This document shows positions 17,512-26,248 of a DNA stretch of 64,000 bases, in pieces. The position numbers were made by a program, and so were the translations under genes. The notes under the pieces were generated by a model. The model ran no database searches, was not told the DNA's origin, and saw only the letters and a program-made list of their open reading frames with translations. This DNA is from Saccharicrinis aurantiacus (lineage in GTDB: Bacteria; Bacteroidota; Bacteroidia; Bacteroidales; Marinilabiliaceae): the NCBI RefSeq assembly GCF_001660705.2, contig NZ_LYBV02000035.1, forward strand, positions 1 to 64,000, written 5' to 3'. The stretch's first letter is position 1; each line of letters opens with the position of its first letter.

Positions 17512-17884
17512 AATTGGTGTATTAAAAAGTTATAAAGCAATCTCTTGCTTAAATATCTTGTTTATCCTGAAATTAAACAATAACAAAACTCATAAGGAAG
17601 TCGCTCCTTGCTATTTTCTTTGTGATTTTGATTAGAGAATATATAATCAAATTTTTGCAGTATGTACCTTTATCTTTTTTTGTGGTGGATTTTAGGAATA
17701 TGAATAGATTGCAATTAAAATAGTGTGTTAATAGATTGGTTGAATTTTTAAATAGTCAATGTGTGTAATGTAATTAATACTGATGGATTTTATATATAAA
17801 GATATCGCAACTGTTTACTCCACCTAAAAAAATAAGTTTGCATTGCATTTTCGCACTTATAATTTGTTACATTTGTTCAGAATT
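17512..17884. other. Divergent intergenic region between flavodoxin and the secA leader gene
   Basis: About 370 bp without a gene. It contains an 8-bp inverted repeat TTTGATTA / TAATCAAA (17627-17651, 9-nt spacer, followed by TTTTT), a small hairpin AAGGA / TCCTT (about 17594-17609), and at its right end the candidate promoter of the secA leader gene. The inverted repeat may be a regulator site for flavodoxin; no named operator is recognised. Confidence 0.4.
17843..17875 (+). promoter_or_regulatory. Candidate promoter of the leader-secA transcript
   Basis: TACATTTG at 17868-17875 matches the Bacteroidota -7 box exactly, with TTG at 17843-17845 as a possible -33 element (22-nt gap, slightly long). 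The predicted transcript start would fall just before ATG 17885, giving a very short 5' leader. A second near-match TATAATTTG lies at 17858-17866. Confidence 0.4.
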
Positions 17885-18286
17885 ATGAAAGCTGAAAAAG
17901 ACATATCTGCATTAAAACTATTGAGTATCACTATACTGATGACAGTATCGTGTGTATCTCCATCTGCTGATATTTCTCAAAAACAGTTAAGTAGTTTAGG
18001 TTTTGATTTGGAGTTGGCTTTAAATAATAAAGCTGATGTAGCAAAAAAATCTAACAAGAGCATTGCGAATCGTCAATCTAGAATTCAGAATCTGATTAAG
18101 TCTGGCAGAGAAAATGAGGTAGTTAAAAAGCTTCCATTTAATCATTCGCCTGTTGCTATTCAGCTTAGTGCTCAATTGTTTGAATTGCCTTTGATCAATT
18201 CAATAACATTAAGACATCAAAACTATTTAAAAGAACCACATATATTATTAGGATGTCCCTCTCGGGCTGGTCCTGTCCTTTCTTAG
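17885..18286 (+). CDS. SecM-like candidate arrest peptide upstream of secA
   Basis: 133 residues from ATG 17885; an upstream ATG-type start near 17843 would overlap the promoter. Residues 1-28 form an export signal: Lys2, Lys5 and Lys11, then the hydrophobic LLSITILMTV and Ser-Cys23, possibly a lipobox. The middle (29-100) is polar and matches no domain I recognise. The end is striking: HILLGCPS-RAGP-VLS, with Arg127-Ala-Gly-Pro130 and only three residues before the stop. E. coli SecM likewise has an export signal, sits upstream of secA, and ends in RAGP plus four residues; its stalling at the last Pro exposes secA for translation. Counting back from RAGP, Tyr114 and Ile120 fall where SecM has Phe150 and Ile156. 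The rest of the sequence is not similar. Known: SecM mechanism. Seen: signal, RAGP position, secA next, 108 bp on. Inferred: stalling and secA control. Alternative: an unrelated small lipoprotein. Confidence 0.75.
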   Translation: MKAEKDISALKLLSITILMTVSCVSPSADISQKQLSSLGFDLELALNNKADVAKKSNKSIANRQSRIQNLIKSGRENEVVKKLPFNHSPVAIQLSAQLFELPLINSITLRHQNYLKEPHILLGCPSRAGPVLS

Positions 18287-18294
18287 GTTCTTTT
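18229..18294 (+). promoter_or_regulatory. RNA helix enclosing the RAGP codons of the secA leader
   Basis: AAAAGAACC (18229-18237) is perfectly complementary to GGTTCTTTT (18286-18294). The 48 nt between them include all codons of the CPSRAGPVLS terminus. A ribosome stalled with codon 130 (18272-18274) in the P site would keep this helix open. The 3' arm overlaps (18292-18294) the start of a second possible stem, TTTCA...TGAAA with an inner CGC/GCG, formed by about 18292-18328. Mutually exclusive structures are thus possible; I have not computed energies. Confidence 0.45.
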
Positions 18295-18359
18295 CATTTT
18301 GCTCGATCGCTTATGCGTGGAGTGAAATTCTTATCAATTTATCTTATAATAACATTCAG

Positions 18360-18417
18360 AGTAAATTATACTCTAAACCGTTTATATTAAAAGCATGGCA
18401 GTATTTGGAAATTTACT
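18360..18417 (+). promoter_or_regulatory. Potential structure enclosing the secA start codon
   Basis: AGTAAATT-ATACT (18360-18372) can pair with AGTAT (18400-18404) and, after a 5-nt bulge, AATTTACT (18410-18417), looping out the region with the secA ATG (18395). The same 5' arm can instead form the local hairpin GAGTA-AATTA-TACTC (18359-18373). This pair of alternatives would suit stall-dependent control of secA initiation in a lineage that uses no Shine-Dalgarno pairing. The helices are AT-rich, and function is inference. Confidence 0.35.
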
Positions 18418-21400
18418 TACCAAAATGTTTGGTAGTAAGTATGATAGAGATTTAAAAGAGTTAAATCCTATTGTTGATTTAGTAAAAAAAGTAAGTCCTG
18501 AATTAGAGAATCTTACTCACGACGAATTGCGTCAAAGAACTCAGGATCTTAAAAATAAAATAAGAGACTCGTATAAAACAGAGTTCGATAGAATTACAGA
18601 GCTCAAAGCTAAAACTGAAGATATTTCAGTAGATATCTCGGAACGAGAGAAAATTTATGATGAAATAGATTCGCTTGAAAAAGTAATTGATGAAAAGCTT
18701 GAAACAGCTTTAACAGATGCTTTACCAGAAGCATTTGCAATTCTTAAAGATACGGCTCGTAGGTTTACAAATAACGAAAATATTGAGGTTACAGCTTCAG
18801 ATTTCGATAGAGACCTTGCACCAAGTAACGATTTTGTTGAGATTGAGGATGATAAAGCTATTTGGTTCAACTCGTGGGATGCAGGTGGTACTGAGGTTAC
18901 TTGGGAAATGATTCACTACGATGTACAGTTGTTTGGTGGTGTTGCACTCCATCAAGGTAAAATTGCTGAGATGGCAACGGGTGAAGGTAAAACTTTAGTG
19001 GCTACCTTGCCAGTATTCTTAAATGCCCTTTCAGGAAGAGGAGTGCATGTTGTAACAGTAAATGATTACTTAGCGAAACGTGATAGTGAATGGATGGGAC
19101 CAATTTATCAGTTCCACGGTTTGTCAGTTGATTGTATTGATAAGCACCGTCCGAACTCTCCTGAGCGTCGTAAGGCATACCGTAGTGATATTACTTTTGG
19201 TACCAACAATGAATTTGGTTTTGATTACCTAAGAGACAATATGGCTACATCACCCGATGATTTAGTGCAGCCAAAACATAATTATGCAATTGTGGATGAG
19301 GTAGACTCTGTATTAATTGATGATGCTCGTACACCATTAATTATTTCAGGTCCTGTACCTAAAGGCGATGATCAATTATTTGAAGATTTAAAGCCGAAAA
19401 TTGAAAAGTTAGTTGAAGTACAACGACAGTTGGTGTCAGGTATTTTAGTTGAGGCTAAAAAGAAAATGAAGTCATCAGATTCTAAAGTTGCAGAAGAAGG
19501 TGCTTTATTGTTATTAAGAGTATACAAAGGTTTACCGCGTACCAAGCCATTGATTAAGTTCTTAAGTGAGCCAGGGATGAAGTCGGCCATGATTAAGTCA
19601 GAGAACTTTTATATGCAAGAGAATAACAAAAATATGCACATCGTTACTGATGAGTTATTTTTTGTTATTGATGAAAAACACAACTCAATTGAGTTAACAG
19701 AAAAGGGTATTGATCTGATTACAGGATCTACAGAAGATCCAAACTTCTTTATATTACCAGATATTGGTTCTGAGATTGCAGAGCTTGAAAAGTCTTCAAT
19801 TGATGAGGAGGCTAAAGTGGCTAAGAAGGATGAGATGCTTCAGAATTACTCGGTAAAATCGGAGCGTGTACATACTATTAACCAATTATTAAAGGCATAC
19901 ACTTTATTCGAAAAGGATACAGAGTATGTGGTGATGGACAACAAGGTAAAGATTGTTGATGAGCAAACTGGTCGTATTATGGAGGGCCGTCGTTATTCTG
20001 ATGGTTTACACCAAGCTATTGAGGCTAAGGAGCGTGTTAAAGTAGAGGCCGCAACCCAAACATATGCTACAGTAACTTTACAGAACTACTTTAGAATGTA
20101 CAAAAAGCTTTCGGGTATGACGGGTACTGCCCAAACCGAAGCTGGTGAGTTGTGGGATATCTATAAATTAGATGTGGTTGTTATACCTACCAATAGGCCA
20201 ATTACAAGGGCTGATATGGAGGATAAGGTTTATAAAACCAATCGCGAAAAATACAATGCAGTAAGTGAAGAAATTGTACAGCTTGTAAAAAAGGGACGTC
20301 CGGTACTTGTGGGTACAACTTCTGTAGAGATTTCAGAATTGTTAAGTCGAATGCTTAAAATACAAGGTATTCAGCATAATATATTAAATGCGAAGTTACA
20401 CCAACGTGAGGCCGATATTGTTGCCGAAGCTGGTGCTGGCGGTGTGGTTACTATTGCTACCAATATGGCCGGTCGTGGTACTGATATTAAATTATCCGAC
20501 GAAGTTAAAGCAGCCGGAGGTTTAGCAATTGTAGGTACAGAGCGTCATGAGTCTCGTCGTGTCGATCGTCAGTTACGTGGTCGTGCAGGTCGTCAGGGAG
20601 ATGTGGGTAGCTCGCAATTCTTTGTTTCGCTTGAGGATAATTTAATGCGTTTGTTTGGTTCAGAGCGTATTGTAAAATATATGGATAAATTAGGCGTTGA
20701 AGATGGTGAAGTAATTCAGCATTCAATGATTACTAAGTCTATTGAGCGTGCACAAAAGAAAGTTGAAGAGAATAACTTTGGTATTCGTAAGCGTTTGCTT
20801 GAGTATGATGATGTAATGAACTCGCAACGTGAGGTGATTTACAAAAAGCGTCGTCATGCCTTGCATGGTGAGCGTATCCAACTCGATTTATCGAATATGA
20901 TTTACGATACTTGTGAGAGTTTGGTAAATGAGCATCAAGAGAATGGTGATTACGCTAATTTTGAGATGGATTTAATTCGTGTATTCTCAATGAAATCACC
21001 GTTTGCTGAAGCAGATTTCCTAAAAGGAAATCCAGCAGAAATGGTAGAGCAGTTAAATACTGAGGTTTGGGGAACTTACCAACGTAAAATTGAAGCCATT
21101 GCAAATCAGGCTTATCCTGTAATTAAGGATGTATATGAAACAAAAGCACAGCAATACAAAAACATTGTTGTACCGTTTACAGATGGTCAAAAAATAATGC
21201 AGATTACTACCAATCTTGAAAAAGCCTACAATACTGAGGGTAAAGATTTGGTGAAATCATTCGAAAAAGCCATTATTTTAATGACAATTGATAATGCTTG
21301 GAAGGAACACTTGCGTGAGTTAGATGATTTGAAAACTTCGGTTCAGAATGCATCTTACGAGCAAAAAGATCCATTGTTGATTTATAAGTTTGAATCTTTC

Positions 21401-21697
21401 GGTCTCTTTAAAAAGATGATGGAACAAGTAAATAAGGATGTTGTGGCTACTTTAGTAAAAGCAAATATTCCAGTGCGCGATCCTCAAGAAATTCAAGAGG
21501 AGCAAGTTCGTAAGCGTCAGGATATGAGCCAGCTTAAAACAACCAAAGATGAATACCCAGGAGCAGGAGAAGAGCGCGAGCGTCAAAAGCCAAAATCAGA
21601 GCCTATTAGAGCCGAGAAAAAGGTGGGTCGTAATGAGCCTTGTCCATGTGGAAGTGGTAAAAAATACAAACAATGTCACGGTAAGGGCATAGCGTAG
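18395..21697 (+). CDS. secA: Preprotein translocase ATPase SecA
   Basis: 1100 residues. Walker A is [11 protein letters not shown] (around 193-203) and Walker B is [12 protein letters not shown] (DEVD from Asp301). The second nucleotide domain contains [15 protein letters not shown] and the arginine-rich [15 protein letters not shown]. The C-terminal zinc-binding SEC-C motif is [13 protein letters not shown] (1083-1095), used for SecB or ribosome contact. The protein is about 200 residues longer than E. coli SecA, with an insertion between DEVD and the second ATPase half, as usual in Bacteroidota. It drives post-translational export through SecYEG. It is preceded by the SecM-like leader ORF and followed by lgt, so export and lipoprotein maturation genes are grouped. 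No Shine-Dalgarno sequence; the start is preceded by A-rich ATTAAAAGC. Confidence 0.98.
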   Translation: MAVFGNLLTKMFGSKYDRDLKELNPIVDLVKKVSPELENLTHDELRQRTQDLKNKIRDSYKTEFDRITELKAKTEDISVDISEREKIYDEIDSLEKVIDEKLETALTDALPEAFAILKDTARRFTNNENIEVTASDFDRDLAPSNDFVEIEDDKAIWFNSWDAGGTEVTWEMIHYDVQLFGGVALHQGKIAEMATGEGKTLVATLPVFLNALSGRGVHVVTVNDYLAKRDSEWMGPIYQFHGLSVDCIDKHRPNSPERRKAYRSDITFGTNNEFGFDYLRDNMATSPDDLVQPKHNYAIVDEVDSVLIDDARTPLIISGPVPKGDDQLFEDLKPKIEKLVEVQRQLVSGILVEAKKKMKSSDSKVAEEGALLLLRVYKGLPRTKPLIKFLSEPGMKSAMIKSENFYMQENNKNMHIVTDELFFVIDEKHNSIELTEKGIDLITGSTEDPNFFILPDIGSEIAELEKSSIDEEAKVAKKDEMLQNYSVKSERVHTINQLLKAYTLFEKDTEYVVMDNKVKIVDEQTGRIMEGRRYSDGLHQAIEAKERVKVEAATQTYATVTLQNYFRMYKKLSGMTGTAQTEAGELWDIYKLDVVVIPTNRPITRADMEDKVYKTNREKYNAVSEEIVQLVKKGRPVLVGTTSVEISELLSRMLKIQGIQHNILNAKLHQREADIVAEAGAGGVVTIATNMAGRGTDIKLSDEVKAAGGLAIVGTERHESRRVDRQLRGRAGRQGDVGSSQFFVSLEDNLMRLFGSERIVKYMDKLGVEDGEVIQHSMITKSIERAQKKVEENNFGIRKRLLEYDDVMNSQREVIYKKRRHALHGERIQLDLSNMIYDTCESLVNEHQENGDYANFEMDLIRVFSMKSPFAEADFLKGNPAEMVEQLNTEVWGTYQRKIEAIANQAYPVIKDVYETKAQQYKNIVVPFTDGQKIMQITTNLEKAYNTEGKDLVKSFEKAIILMTIDNAWKEHLRELDDLKTSVQNASYEQKDPLLIYKFESFGLFKKMMEQVNKDVVATLVKANIPVRDPQEIQEEQVRKRQDMSQLKTTKDEYPGAGEERERQKPKSEPIRAEKKVGRNEPCPCGSGKKYKQCHGKGIA

Positions 21698-21729
21698 TTC
21701 TTACCTGAAAATATAAAAGTGATTTTTAA

Positions 21730-21767
21730 TTAGCCTGTAGGTAATGTAAATGATTGCCTCAGGCTAA
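21730..21767 (+). other. Intercistronic stem-loop between secA and lgt
   Basis: TTAGCCTG / CAGGCTAA (8 bp), with an inner helix AGGTAAT / ATTGCCT (one G-U pair), ends 12 nt before the lgt start. No T-tract follows on the plus strand, so it is not a simple terminator. It could be an mRNA processing or stability element, or could modulate lgt translation. Confidence 0.45.
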
Positions 21768-21779
21768 AAAAGTATAATT

Positions 21780-22577
21780 ATGTTGCTAAACTTTATTACT
21801 TGGACTGTAGACCCTGAAATTTTTTCTTTCGGTCCAATATCTGTTAGGTACTACGGATTGTTTTTTGCTATCTCGTTCATGTTAGGGTATAATTTGCTTG
21901 AGCGTATGTTTAAGTCAGAAAAAATTCCTTTGCCATGGTTAGAAAAGCTTTTTATGTACGTGGTAATTGCTACCATAGTAGGTGCTCGTTTAGGACATGT
22001 GTTTTTTTACGATTGGGCTTATTACTCCCAAAATATTGGGGAAATACTTATGGTTTGGCATGGTGGTTTAGCTAGTCATGGTGGAGCAATTGGTATAATA
22101 TTAGCCATAATTATCTATTCTAAAAAGGTTACTAAGAAGTCGCCATTGTGGACGCTCGATCGCTTAATTGTGCCCATAGCATTGGCTTCATTTTTTATTA
22201 GAATGGGTAACCTAATGAATTCCGAAATTTATGGCCATGTAACAGAATTGCCATGGGGGATTGTTTTTGCTAACAATGGCGAAGATTTACCTAAGCATCC
22301 TACTCAGATTTATGAAGCATTAGCCTATTTAGCTTTATTTGGTCTTACATTATGGATGTATTGGAAAACCAGAGCTAAAGAAAGAACAGGTCTAATTTTT
22401 GGAACTTTCTTAATAGGATGCTTTGCCGCTCGATTCTTCATAGAGTTTGTTAAGGAAGATCAAAAAGCTTTTGAAGCTGATATGATGCTTAATATGGGAC
22501 AGTGGTTGAGTATACCATTTGTTTTAGCGGGTATCTATTTAGTAGCAAAGGCACCGAAATTAATTGACAAAAAATAA
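21780..22577 (+). CDS. lgt: Prolipoprotein diacylglyceryl transferase
   Basis: 265 residues with about seven membrane segments. Signature features are FGPISVRYYGLFFAISFMLG, the HGG motif in WHGGLASHGGAIGI, RMGNLMNSEIYG with the essential Arg and Asn, and HPTQIYEAL. It transfers diacylglycerol from phosphatidylglycerol to the lipobox Cys of prelipoproteins in the inner membrane, the first step for the several lipoproteins encoded in this window. It follows secA by 82 bp across a stem-loop, and its own terminator is at 22639. Confidence 0.97.
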   Translation: MLLNFITWTVDPEIFSFGPISVRYYGLFFAISFMLGYNLLERMFKSEKIPLPWLEKLFMYVVIATIVGARLGHVFFYDWAYYSQNIGEILMVWHGGLASHGGAIGIILAIIIYSKKVTKKSPLWTLDRLIVPIALASFFIRMGNLMNSEIYGHVTELPWGIVFANNGEDLPKHPTQIYEALAYLALFGLTLWMYWKTRAKERTGLIFGTFLIGCFAARFFIEFVKEDQKAFEADMMLNMGQWLSIPFVLAGIYLVAKAPKLIDKK

Positions 22578-22638
22578 AATTAAGTAAATGTTCAAGTGTA
22601 ATAATTTTTGCACCTGTTTCATTTTTAAAAATATTCAT

Positions 22639-22668
22639 AAGCCTGTTGAATTTTCAACGGGCTTTGTT
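22639..22668 (+). terminator. Terminator after lgt
   Basis: An 11-bp stem AAGCCTGTTGA / TCAACGGGCTT (one G-U pair) with a 4-nt loop, followed by a short T-rich tail (TTGTTG), begins 61 bp after lgt. Confidence 0.75.
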
Positions 22669-22706
22669 GTAAATCATAAAGTAGTTCATCGAATAATTTG
22701 ATACAT

Positions 22707-23945
22707 ATGTCGCAGACAATTTTTTATATCATCCTTACCCTAATAATAGTTGAATTCTTTTGGGATAGATTCTTACTCTATCTAAATACAACAAAATGGA
22801 GTTCTAAAGTTCCGAGCGAATTATCAGGTATTTATACTGACGAAGAATATGCAAAACAACAACGTTATTCAAAGGTAAATTATCAATTCGGATGGATCAC
22901 AGGTACGTATTCCTTACTGCTTATTATTCTAATGATAAGCTTCGATGGTTTTGCATATGTTGATAATTGGGCTTTAAGCATCTCAGATAATCCTATTTTA
23001 CGCGCGCTTATTTTCTTCGGAGTAATAGGTTTTGCATCTACATTATTAAATATTCCATTCTCTTTATACAGTACTTTTGTAATTGAAGAAAAGTTTGGCT
23101 TCAATAAAACGGATGCGAAAACCTTTGTGCTGGATATGCTTAAATCTCTTTTGATAGGAGCCATTCTTGGCGGTGGTATATTGGCTTTAATTATTTGGTT
23201 CTATACCGCTACGGGCATTTATTTTTGGTTGTATGCATGGGTATTAGTTACGGTATTCATGCTTTTTATAACAACTTTCTATACTTCATTATTGCTACCG
23301 CTTTTTAATAAGCAAACTCCTTTAGAAGATGGTGAATTGAAAAGTGCTATTCAGGCGTTCAGCGATAAAGTGGGCTTTAAATTGGATAATATCTTTATTA
23401 TGGATGGATCAAAACGTAGTACAAAAGCCAATGCTTTTTTTAGTGGTTTGGGTTCGAAAAAGCGAATTGTATTATATGATACTTTAGTTAACGATTTGTC
23501 CGTTGAAGAAGTAGTTGGTGTTTTGGCTCACGAAATAGGCCATTATAAAAAGAAACATACTTTGTGGGGGATGATAATTGGCATTTTGCAAACTGGCGTA
23601 ATGTTATTTATATTCTCACTGTTTGTTGGGTCGGCAGATTTGTCAGCTGCCTTAGGGGTAAACGCACCCGTATTTCATATTGCATTAATTGCCTTCGGAA
23701 TTTTATACAGTCCTATATCTGGAATAAGCGGAATGTTTTCATCTATATTTAGCCGTAAAAACGAATACGAAGCAGATGCTTTTGCTGCGAAATACCATAA
23801 TGCCAAATCACTTATTAGTGCGTTAAAAATAATCTCAGTTAAGGCGTTGAGCAATTTAACACCACACCCATTGTATGTGTTCTTTCATTATTCGCATCCG
23901 CCTTTATTGCAACGAATTGAAGCACTGAGAAAGTTTGAAAAATAA
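22707..23945 (+). CDS. M48 family metallopeptidase (Ste24/CAAX prenyl protease type)
   Basis: 412 residues from ATG 22707; a TTG three codons earlier is less likely. It has multiple membrane segments (residues about 1-20, 65-85, 100-125, 150-205, 285-345), and the zinc motif HEIGHYKKKH near residue 275. The second zinc ligand Glu is in RKNEYEADAFAAKY, and FFHYSHPPLLQRIEAL is the Ste24-type C-terminal signature. The length and topology match bacterial Ste24 homologues, inner-membrane proteases with the active site facing a membrane chamber. Prenylated CAAX substrates are not expected in bacteria, so the role is probably membrane-protein quality control. Confidence 0.92.
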   Translation: MSQTIFYIILTLIIVEFFWDRFLLYLNTTKWSSKVPSELSGIYTDEEYAKQQRYSKVNYQFGWITGTYSLLLIILMISFDGFAYVDNWALSISDNPILRALIFFGVIGFASTLLNIPFSLYSTFVIEEKFGFNKTDAKTFVLDMLKSLLIGAILGGGILALIIWFYTATGIYFWLYAWVLVTVFMLFITTFYTSLLLPLFNKQTPLEDGELKSAIQAFSDKVGFKLDNIFIMDGSKRSTKANAFFSGLGSKKRIVLYDTLVNDLSVEEVVGVLAHEIGHYKKKHTLWGMIIGILQTGVMLFIFSLFVGSADLSAALGVNAPVFHIALIAFGILYSPISGISGMFSSIFSRKNEYEADAFAAKYHNAKSLISALKIISVKALSNLTPHPLYVFFHYSHPPLLQRIEALRKFEK

Positions 23946-24022
23946 TTCGGAATAATACTGAATGTGTATTTATAATAAAATAGATAAAGTCTATTGATTG
24001 CTTCCTGAAAATATTGGTAAAT

Positions 24023-25258
24023 ATGAAAATAGAAATTGTAACTATCGGAGATGAATTGTTAATTGGTCAGGTTATCGATACCAACTCAGCTTGGATAGGA
24101 CAGCATCTAAATGAAGCTGGCTTCGAAGTTTCACGAATTAATTCAATAAGTGATTCTGAAGAAGAAATATTAAATGTGCTTGCAGAAAGTAGCAGTCGGT
24201 GTGATGTGGTATTAATAACAGGAGGTCTAGGGCCAACTAAAGATGATATTACTAAAACTACTTTATGTAAATATTTTGATACTAAATTAGTGCATAATGC
24301 GGATGTTTTTGATGATGTAAAACGTTTTTTAAAAGGTCGAGTTGCTAGTTTAAACGACTTTAATAAGCAACAGGCTTTAGTGCCCGAAAACTGTGAGGTT
24401 ATTAGAAATGCAGTTGGTACCGCTCCAATAATGTGGTTTGATTATAAAAACACTATTTATGTATCGATGCCCGGTGTTCCATCAGAGATGAAGCATGTAA
24501 TGAATAATTCAATTATTCCTCGTTTAAAAACTAAGTTTGGAGGAGCTGCAATTGTGCATAAAACCATTTTAGTTCATAGTATTCCTGAGGCTGTTTTAGC
24601 AGAAATGTTAGAAGATTGGGAGTGTGCTTTGCCTAGTTCTATAAGTTTGGCTTATTTACCTGCTCCCGGTCGTATTCGATTGCGACTAAGTGCAAGGGGG
24701 GAGGATGAAGGTGTTTTACAAAATAGTATACAAGAGCAAATTGATAAATTAGTCCCAATAATTGGAGATTCTATTTTGGCTTTCTCTGATGAATCAGTAG
24801 CCTCGATTCTAGCAAAATTATTTACTGATAAAGAGTTGACTTTGGCTACGGCTGAAAGTTGTACTGGGGGTAATATTGCCCATCAAATTACATCAATTCC
24901 CGGAAGTTCAGCTTTCTTTGTAGGTAGCGTTGTAGCTTATAGTAATGCTGTAAAACAAAATGTATTAGGAGTTAATTTCCTTGATATAAATAATTATGGC
25001 GCTGTTAGTGAACCTGTAGTTGAGCAAATGGTGCAAGGAGTTCGTTTAAGCTTAGGAGCCGATTATGCTGTAGCAACTTCAGGTATTGCTGGGCCTGATG
25101 GAGGTAGTGATGAAAAGCCTGTTGGAACGGTTTGGATTGCTGTATGTGACTCAAATAAAACAATAAGTAGATGCTTTAATTTTGGCACAATACGTGAAAG
25201 GAATATCGAAAGAGCGAGTGATATGGCTCTAGTAATGTTAAAAGAGTTGGTGGGTTAA
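24023..25258 (+). CDS. cinA: CinA family protein (NMN amidohydrolase domain)
   Basis: 411 residues from ATG 24023 (a TTG nine bases upstream is rejected). The N-terminal MoCF-like domain (COG1058 type) shows IVTIGDELLIGQVIDTNSAW and ITGGLGPTKDDITK. The C-terminal PncC domain (about 255-411) shows TAESCTGGNIAHQI and GSVVAYSNAVKQNVLGV. PncC hydrolyses nicotinamide mononucleotide to recycle NAD; the N-terminal domain has ADP-ribose pyrophosphatase activity in studied homologues. The full-length two-domain form is intact. The historical competence link is not implied. Confidence 0.95.
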   Translation: MKIEIVTIGDELLIGQVIDTNSAWIGQHLNEAGFEVSRINSISDSEEEILNVLAESSSRCDVVLITGGLGPTKDDITKTTLCKYFDTKLVHNADVFDDVKRFLKGRVASLNDFNKQQALVPENCEVIRNAVGTAPIMWFDYKNTIYVSMPGVPSEMKHVMNNSIIPRLKTKFGGAAIVHKTILVHSIPEAVLAEMLEDWECALPSSISLAYLPAPGRIRLRLSARGEDEGVLQNSIQEQIDKLVPIIGDSILAFSDESVASILAKLFTDKELTLATAESCTGGNIAHQITSIPGSSAFFVGSVVAYSNAVKQNVLGVNFLDINNYGAVSEPVVEQMVQGVRLSLGADYAVATSGIAGPDGGSDEKPVGTVWIAVCDSNKTISRCFNFGTIRERNIERASDMALVMLKELVG

Positions 25259-25345
25259 GTTTTATGTTAAATTTTGTATTAATAGAATTATCACCAAAGC
25301 AAACCGTTTTTTCTATATAATTTTATGAAAATAATAAGCTGTTTG

Positions 25346-25377
25346 TTTGCTATTTATAATTAAAAACGCTTATTTTG
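25346..25377 (+). promoter_or_regulatory. Promoter of rpmB-rpmG-DUF4295
   Basis: TTTG at 25346-25349, a 20-nt spacer, then TTATTTTG at 25370-25377 (one mismatch to TAnnTTTG). The predicted start lies about 35 nt before rpmB, giving a short leader. Confidence 0.5.
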
Positions 25378-25417
25378 CGCTCTGTTTGAAAATGTATCCG
25401 AAAAAACGGTTGAAAAA

Positions 25418-25660
25418 ATGTCAAGAGTTTGTCAAATAACTGGAAAAAGGTTCTTAACTGGGAACAATGTTTCTCACTCTAAGAGAAGAACCAAAAGAAG
25501 ATTTGATGTGAATCTATTTAAGAAGCGTTTCTTCTTAATGGAAGAGGAGCGTTGGGTTGACCTTCGTGTGTCAGCATCAGGTCTTAGAATGATTAACAAA
25601 GTTGGTTTATTAGCTGCTTTGAAATCCGCTAAGGAAAAAGGTTTTATAACTAAATTTTAA
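25418..25660 (+). CDS. rpmB: 50S ribosomal protein bL28
   Basis: 80 residues. [11 protein letters not shown] followed by [18 protein letters not shown] is the classic bL28 start. The length is normal for Bacteroidota. It is the first of three genes (bL28, bL33, DUF4295) packed with 11-15 bp gaps, a conserved Bacteroidota arrangement that leads to ftsY. Confidence 0.97.
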   Translation: MSRVCQITGKRFLTGNNVSHSKRRTKRRFDVNLFKKRFFLMEEERWVDLRVSASGLRMINKVGLLAALKSAKEKGFITKF

Positions 25661-25674
25661 GGAGGACTAGAGAG
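25659..25674 (+). promoter_or_regulatory. Consensus Shine-Dalgarno before rpmG
   Basis: AAGGAGG (25659-25665) overlaps the rpmB stop and lies 9 nt before the rpmG ATG. A perfect anti-anti-SD match is unusual here: the other starts in this window have only A-rich leaders, as expected for Bacteroidota. Confidence 0.7.
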
Positions 25675-25863
25675 ATGGCTAAAAAATCAAAAGGAAATGC
25701 AGTTCAAGTAATTCTTGAATGCACAGAGCACAAAGAGAGTGGTATGGCTGGAACAAGCCGTTACATAACTGTTAAGAACAGAAAAAACACTCCCGATAGA
25801 ATGGAACTTAAAAAGTATAACCCTATTTTGAAGCGTTATACTGTACATAGAGAAATCAAGTAA
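25675..25863 (+). CDS. rpmG: 50S ribosomal protein bL33
   Basis: 62 residues: [20 protein letters not shown], then [20 protein letters not shown] and ending HREIK. It has a single Cys rather than two CxxC pairs, so it is the zinc-free form. Second gene of the small ribosomal-protein operon, and the only gene here with a strong Shine-Dalgarno sequence. Confidence 0.97.
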   Translation: MAKKSKGNAVQVILECTEHKESGMAGTSRYITVKNRKNTPDRMELKKYNPILKRYTVHREIK

Positions 25864-25873
25864 ATCTTGTATT

Positions 25874-26026
25874 ATGGCTAAGAAATCAGTAGCAACGTTA
25901 CAATCAGGTGGTGGTAAAGGTCACACAAAAGTGATCAAAATGGTAAAATCACCAAAAAGTGGAGCATATTCTTTTAAAGAAGAAATAGTTACCAACGAAG
26001 AAGTAAAAGGTTATTTCAAAAAATAA
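25874..26026 (+). CDS. DUF4295 small basic protein (ribosome-associated, probably bL38)
   Basis: 50 residues: MAKKSVATLQSGGGKGHTKV, then IKMVKSPKSGAYSFKEEIV and ending GYFKK. It is very basic and lies 10 bp after bL33. This is the DUF4295 family, found next to rpmG throughout Bacteroidota. From memory, a phylum-specific large-subunit protein called bL38 was seen in Flavobacterium ribosome structures, and I believe it is this family; that identification should be treated as likely, not certain. The operon context supports a ribosomal role. Confidence 0.85.
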   Translation: MAKKSVATLQSGGGKGHTKVIKMVKSPKSGAYSFKEEIVTNEEVKGYFKK

Positions 26027-26051
26027 TTTGATATAACATTAGATATTATCA

Positions 26052-26086
26052 AAAAGGCTTCCTTTATTTAAAAGGAAGCTTTTTTG
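26052..26086 (+). terminator. Terminator of the rpmB operon
   Basis: A 9-bp stem GCTTCCTTT / AAAGGAAGC, extended by A/T pairs, a 5-nt loop and TTTTTT, starts 26 bp after the DUF4295 stop. Confidence 0.9.
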
Positions 26087-26248
26087 TTATGTGCTAACAT
26101 AATATTTTTGTCTATCTTTAAACCTCAAATTATTGAAATAGGTAGCTGTGTAAAACAATTTAGTATTAATGTTTTGCACTTTTATTTGTCATCTAATAAT
26201 TCCTTTAAGAATTAATATTAGAGGTAGAGATTAATTATTAAATAGAAT

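Noticed and set aside
17843-17884. Longer start for the secA leader ORF adding 14 residues
   Set aside because: It uses a non-ATG start that coincides with the candidate promoter, and it would place MHFRTYNLL before the signal peptide; ATG 17885 gives a normal signal sequence.
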